This document shows, piece by piece, positions 13,310-14,923 of a stretch of DNA of 14,923 bases (position 1 is the first letter of the stretch; each line of letters starts with the position of its first letter). Source of the DNA: JABDJZ01 sp047611125 (GTDB lineage: Bacteria > Bacteroidota > Rhodothermia > Rhodothermales > UBA10348); NCBI GenBank assembly GCA_047611125.1, contig JBLFXH010000061.1:1-14923 (forward strand). The letters run 5' to 3'. The translations under genes were made by a program, and so were the position numbers. Under the pieces are notes generated by a model. The model had not been told where the DNA came from. It saw only the letters and a list, made by a program, of their open reading frames with translations, and searched no databases.

Positions 13310-13384
13310 CGGTGGCATTCCGGCGACGTCTCGTCGGGACCGTCCCCCCGGGGACACTCTCAGCAACCTCTACCGATACAGGTC

Positions 13385-13813
13385 ATGGCCGTCGAACGTA
13401 CCCTCGCCATCTGCAAGCCCGATAGCGTCAAGAAGAATCAGGTCGGCGAGATCCTGCGCCGCATCCAAGAAGCAGGCTTTGTCCTCCGCGCCATCAAGAT
13501 GGTTCGCCTCACCCAGGCAGAAGCCGAGGGCTTTTACGCCGTTCACTCCGGTCGGCCTTTCTTCGGCGAACTGACCGAGTTCATGTCCGGCGGTCCCTGC
13601 GTGCCGATGGTGCTCGAAAAGGACAACGCCATAGCCGACTACCGCGCGCTGATTGGCGCGACCGATCCGGCTGAAGCGGCTCCCGGCACCATCCGCGCTG
13701 ACCTGGCCGAGTCCAAGGGCAAGAACGCGGTCCACGGATCAGACTCGGTCGAAAACGGTCGCCTGGAAGCCAACTTCTTCTTCCCCGAGCACGTCATCGT
13801 CGCGAACTCGTGA
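13385..13813 (+). CDS. ndk: Nucleoside diphosphate kinase
   Basis: Ndk transfers the gamma-phosphate from ATP to other (d)NDPs through a phosphohistidine intermediate, balancing cytoplasmic NTP pools. The 142-residue length is normal. The start ATG 13385 gives MAVERTLAICKPDSV, with Lys11 in the family motif K-P-D. Conserved pieces are EAEGFYAVHSGRPFF, MSGGPCVPMVLE, IGATDPAEAAPGTIRADLA (family usually P-x-x-A-x-x-G-T-I-R) and NAVHGSDS with catalytic His117. ENGRLEANFFFPE is the standard C-terminal end. AGG lies 5 nt before the start and serves as a weak ribosome-binding site. The stop codon overlaps the start of the NamZ-like gene by 4 nt, an unusual coupling of nucleotide metabolism with a cell-wall enzyme. 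Confidence 0.98.
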   Translation: MAVERTLAICKPDSVKKNQVGEILRRIQEAGFVLRAIKMVRLTQAEAEGFYAVHSGRPFFGELTEFMSGGPCVPMVLEKDNAIADYRALIGATDPAEAAPGTIRADLAESKGKNAVHGSDSVENGRLEANFFFPEHVIVANS

Positions 13814-14923
13814 TTCGGCTGGTTTCGCTTCTGGCTGTTCTTCTGGTGCTCGGCTGCCAACCTGCAGCCGATGCACAGACTCAGACACAGAGTCAGACAC
13901 AGCCCGGGGCGAATCCTCCAACTGAATTGCTCAAGACCGGAGCGGACGTCCTGCGGGAGTCCGGCTTCGAGGCGCTCAGTGGCCTCCGGGTAGGTCTGAT
14001 TGCAAATCAGACCTCCGTATCCGGTGGTCAGCATCTGGCGGATCTGCTGCACGCCCAGCCGGGCGTGCAGCTGGCCGCGTTGTTTGGGCCTGAGCACGGC
14101 CTCCGCGGGGACGCGGATGCCGGGCTTGCGGTTGAGGACGGCGTGGACGACCGCACTGGCACTCCGGTCTACAGCCTGTACGGTAGCCGCCGGGAGCCCG
14201 ACCCCGAGGTGCTCGAAGGCATCGACGTGCTGATGTTTGATGTCCAAGACATCGGTGCCCGCTTCTACACGTACATCGCCACTATGGGCCGTTCCATGGA
14301 GGCCGCCGCTCGCGCGGGCGTAACGTTTGTTGTACTGGATCGGCCCAATCCGTTGGGCGGATTGACGGTTGATGGCTTTGTCCTTGAAGAAGGATTCGAG
14401 TCCTTTGTCGGACCATGGGCTATTCCCATTCAGCATGGCCTTACGGTGGGCGAATTGGCCCGACTCCTGAAGGGCGAGGCCTGGATAGAAGGGGCGGAAG
14501 CATTGGACCTGCAGGTCGTGGAGGTTCAGGGCTGGTCAAGAGGTGATCTCTGGCCCGCAGGCGCTGAGTGGATCCCTACCAGTCCGAACATCCCGCGCTT
14601 TGACAATGCACTGGTCTACCCTGGTATGTGTTTGCTTGAAGCCACAGAGGCGAACGAGGGGCGAGGCACCGACAACCCCTTCATGCAGTTTGGTGCACCT
14701 GGTTTGAACGGTTCTGCGGTGGCAGCCAATCTCAACCGAGAAGTCGCAGGAATCGAGGCAACGCCGCTGCGGTATGTCCCCCAATCCATTCCAGGAAAGT
14801 CCACCAGTCCGCGGCTTCTGGATGTCGAGGTGACCGGAGTCTCGCTGGCTGTCACGGACGCGGCGCAGGTCCGGCCGATGGCACTAGGCATTCATGTGCT
14901 CGCTGAACTTGTCGCTCAGCAGG
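13810..14923 (+). CDS. DUF1343/NamZ-like exo-beta-N-acetylmuramidase lipoprotein (runs off right edge)
   Basis: DUF1343 proteins include NamZ, which removes terminal N-acetylmuramic acid from peptidoglycan fragments for recycling. GTG 13810 overlaps the ndk stop (GTGA) and opens with MIRLVSLLAVLLVLG then Cys16, a lipoprotein signal peptide, so the enzyme is likely periplasmic and lipid-anchored. A Gln/Thr linker follows (QTQTQSQTQ, codons 23-31). Family motifs are LSGLRVGLIANQTSV, LAALFGPEHGLRGDADAG, GTPVYSLYG, DVLMFDVQDIGARFYTYIATM, FVVLDRPNPLGG, IPIQHGLTVGELARL, WIPTSPNIPRFDNALVYPGMCLLEATEANEGRGTDNPF and QFGAPGLNG. These include the GPEHG, DVQDIGxRFYTY, DRPNP, TSPNIP and NEGRGT signatures. 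371 codons are present and the C-terminal end is missing. Family membership is certain; NamZ activity is inferred. Together with glmS it gives the window two amino-sugar genes. Confidence 0.93.
   Translation, partial: MIRLVSLLAVLLVLGCQPAADAQTQTQSQTQPGANPPTELLKTGADVLRESGFEALSGLRVGLIANQTSVSGGQHLADLLHAQPGVQLAALFGPEHGLRGDADAGLAVEDGVDDRTGTPVYSLYGSRREPDPEVLEGIDVLMFDVQDIGARFYTYIATMGRSMEAAARAGVTFVVLDRPNPLGGLTVDGFVLEEGFESFVGPWAIPIQHGLTVGELARLLKGEAWIEGAEALDLQVVEVQGWSRGDLWPAGAEWIPTSPNIPRFDNALVYPGMCLLEATEANEGRGTDNPFMQFGAPGLNGSAVAANLNREVAGIEATPLRYVPQSIPGKSTSPRLLDVEVTGVSLAVTDAAQVRPMALGIHVLAELVAQQ
13876..13902 (+). repeat. Short tandem-type repeat encoding a Gln-Thr linker
   Basis: TCAGACACAG occurs at 13881-13890 and again at 13893-13902, within an in-frame CAG-ACx pattern that encodes QTQTQSQTQ right after the lipoprotein signal. 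Such low-complexity DNA can change length by slippage, which would lengthen or shorten the tether in steps of codons or shift the frame. Confidence 0.6.

Noticed and set aside
1..14923. Mobile elements, prophage, CRISPR, toxin-antitoxin or defence genes
   Set aside because: No transposase, integrase, terminal inverted repeats, spaced direct repeats or defence-type domains were seen; gene content is housekeeping with one signalling module.

Overview
The window reads as a chromosomal housekeeping segment of a Gram-negative bacterium with fairly high G+C. A complete lipopolysaccharide-transport cluster (LptC, an OstA/LptA-like protein, LptB), several lipoproteins with Cys lipoboxes, and small lipoproteins with a DSRCP motif fit the Bacteroidota/Rhodothermota side of the tree. 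That placement is an inference from gene style; no rRNA or marker phylogeny is available. I see no transposase, phage gene, CRISPR array, tRNA or rRNA.

Layout. (1) Left edge, minus strand: the first 112 codons of peptide chain release factor 1 (prfA), divergent from a 124-residue protein of unknown function (545-919). (2) 971-9242, minus strand, read right to left: a tightly packed run of six genes: a free-standing B3/4 (PheRS-beta-like) protein, lptC, an OstA/LptA-like protein, an LptB ATPase fused to an N-terminal TPR-like extension, tyrS and aroF-type DAHP synthase. They are joined by 4-nt overlaps or gaps of 0-10 nt. A 196-nt spacer with three stem-loops follows, then glmS. (3) 9469-11459, plus strand: a three-gene partner-switching module: STAS anti-anti-sigma factor, HATPase anti-sigma/serine kinase, and a response regulator fused to a PP2C (SpoIIE/RsbU) phosphatase. 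(4) 11463-12566, minus strand: a class V PLP-dependent aminotransferase that converges on the phosphatase with only 3 nt between the stop codons. (5) Plus strand: a small DSRCP-motif lipoprotein, then ndk, overlapped by 4 nt by a DUF1343/NamZ-type exo-N-acetylmuramidase lipoprotein that runs off the right edge.

How the genes fit together. The minus-strand run links outer-membrane LPS export with aromatic amino-acid functions (TyrS, DAHP synthase, a PheRS-like editing-type domain). glmS feeds UDP-GlcNAc for peptidoglycan and LPS, and the NamZ-like enzyme recycles or trims cell wall. The plus-strand module is a signalling switch: phosphorylation of the receiver domain would tune the phosphatase, which dephosphorylates the STAS protein, which in turn sequesters the kinase. 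No sensor kinase or sigma factor is visible here, so input and output lie elsewhere.

Most distinctive observations: the TPR-linker-LptB fusion, the translational coupling of LPS transport with aromatic amino-acid genes, the structured aroF-glmS spacer, a strong stem-loop next to a perfect TATAAT ahead of ndk, and a sigma-54-like element ahead of the unknown 124-residue gene. I found no convincing wholly new multi-gene system.
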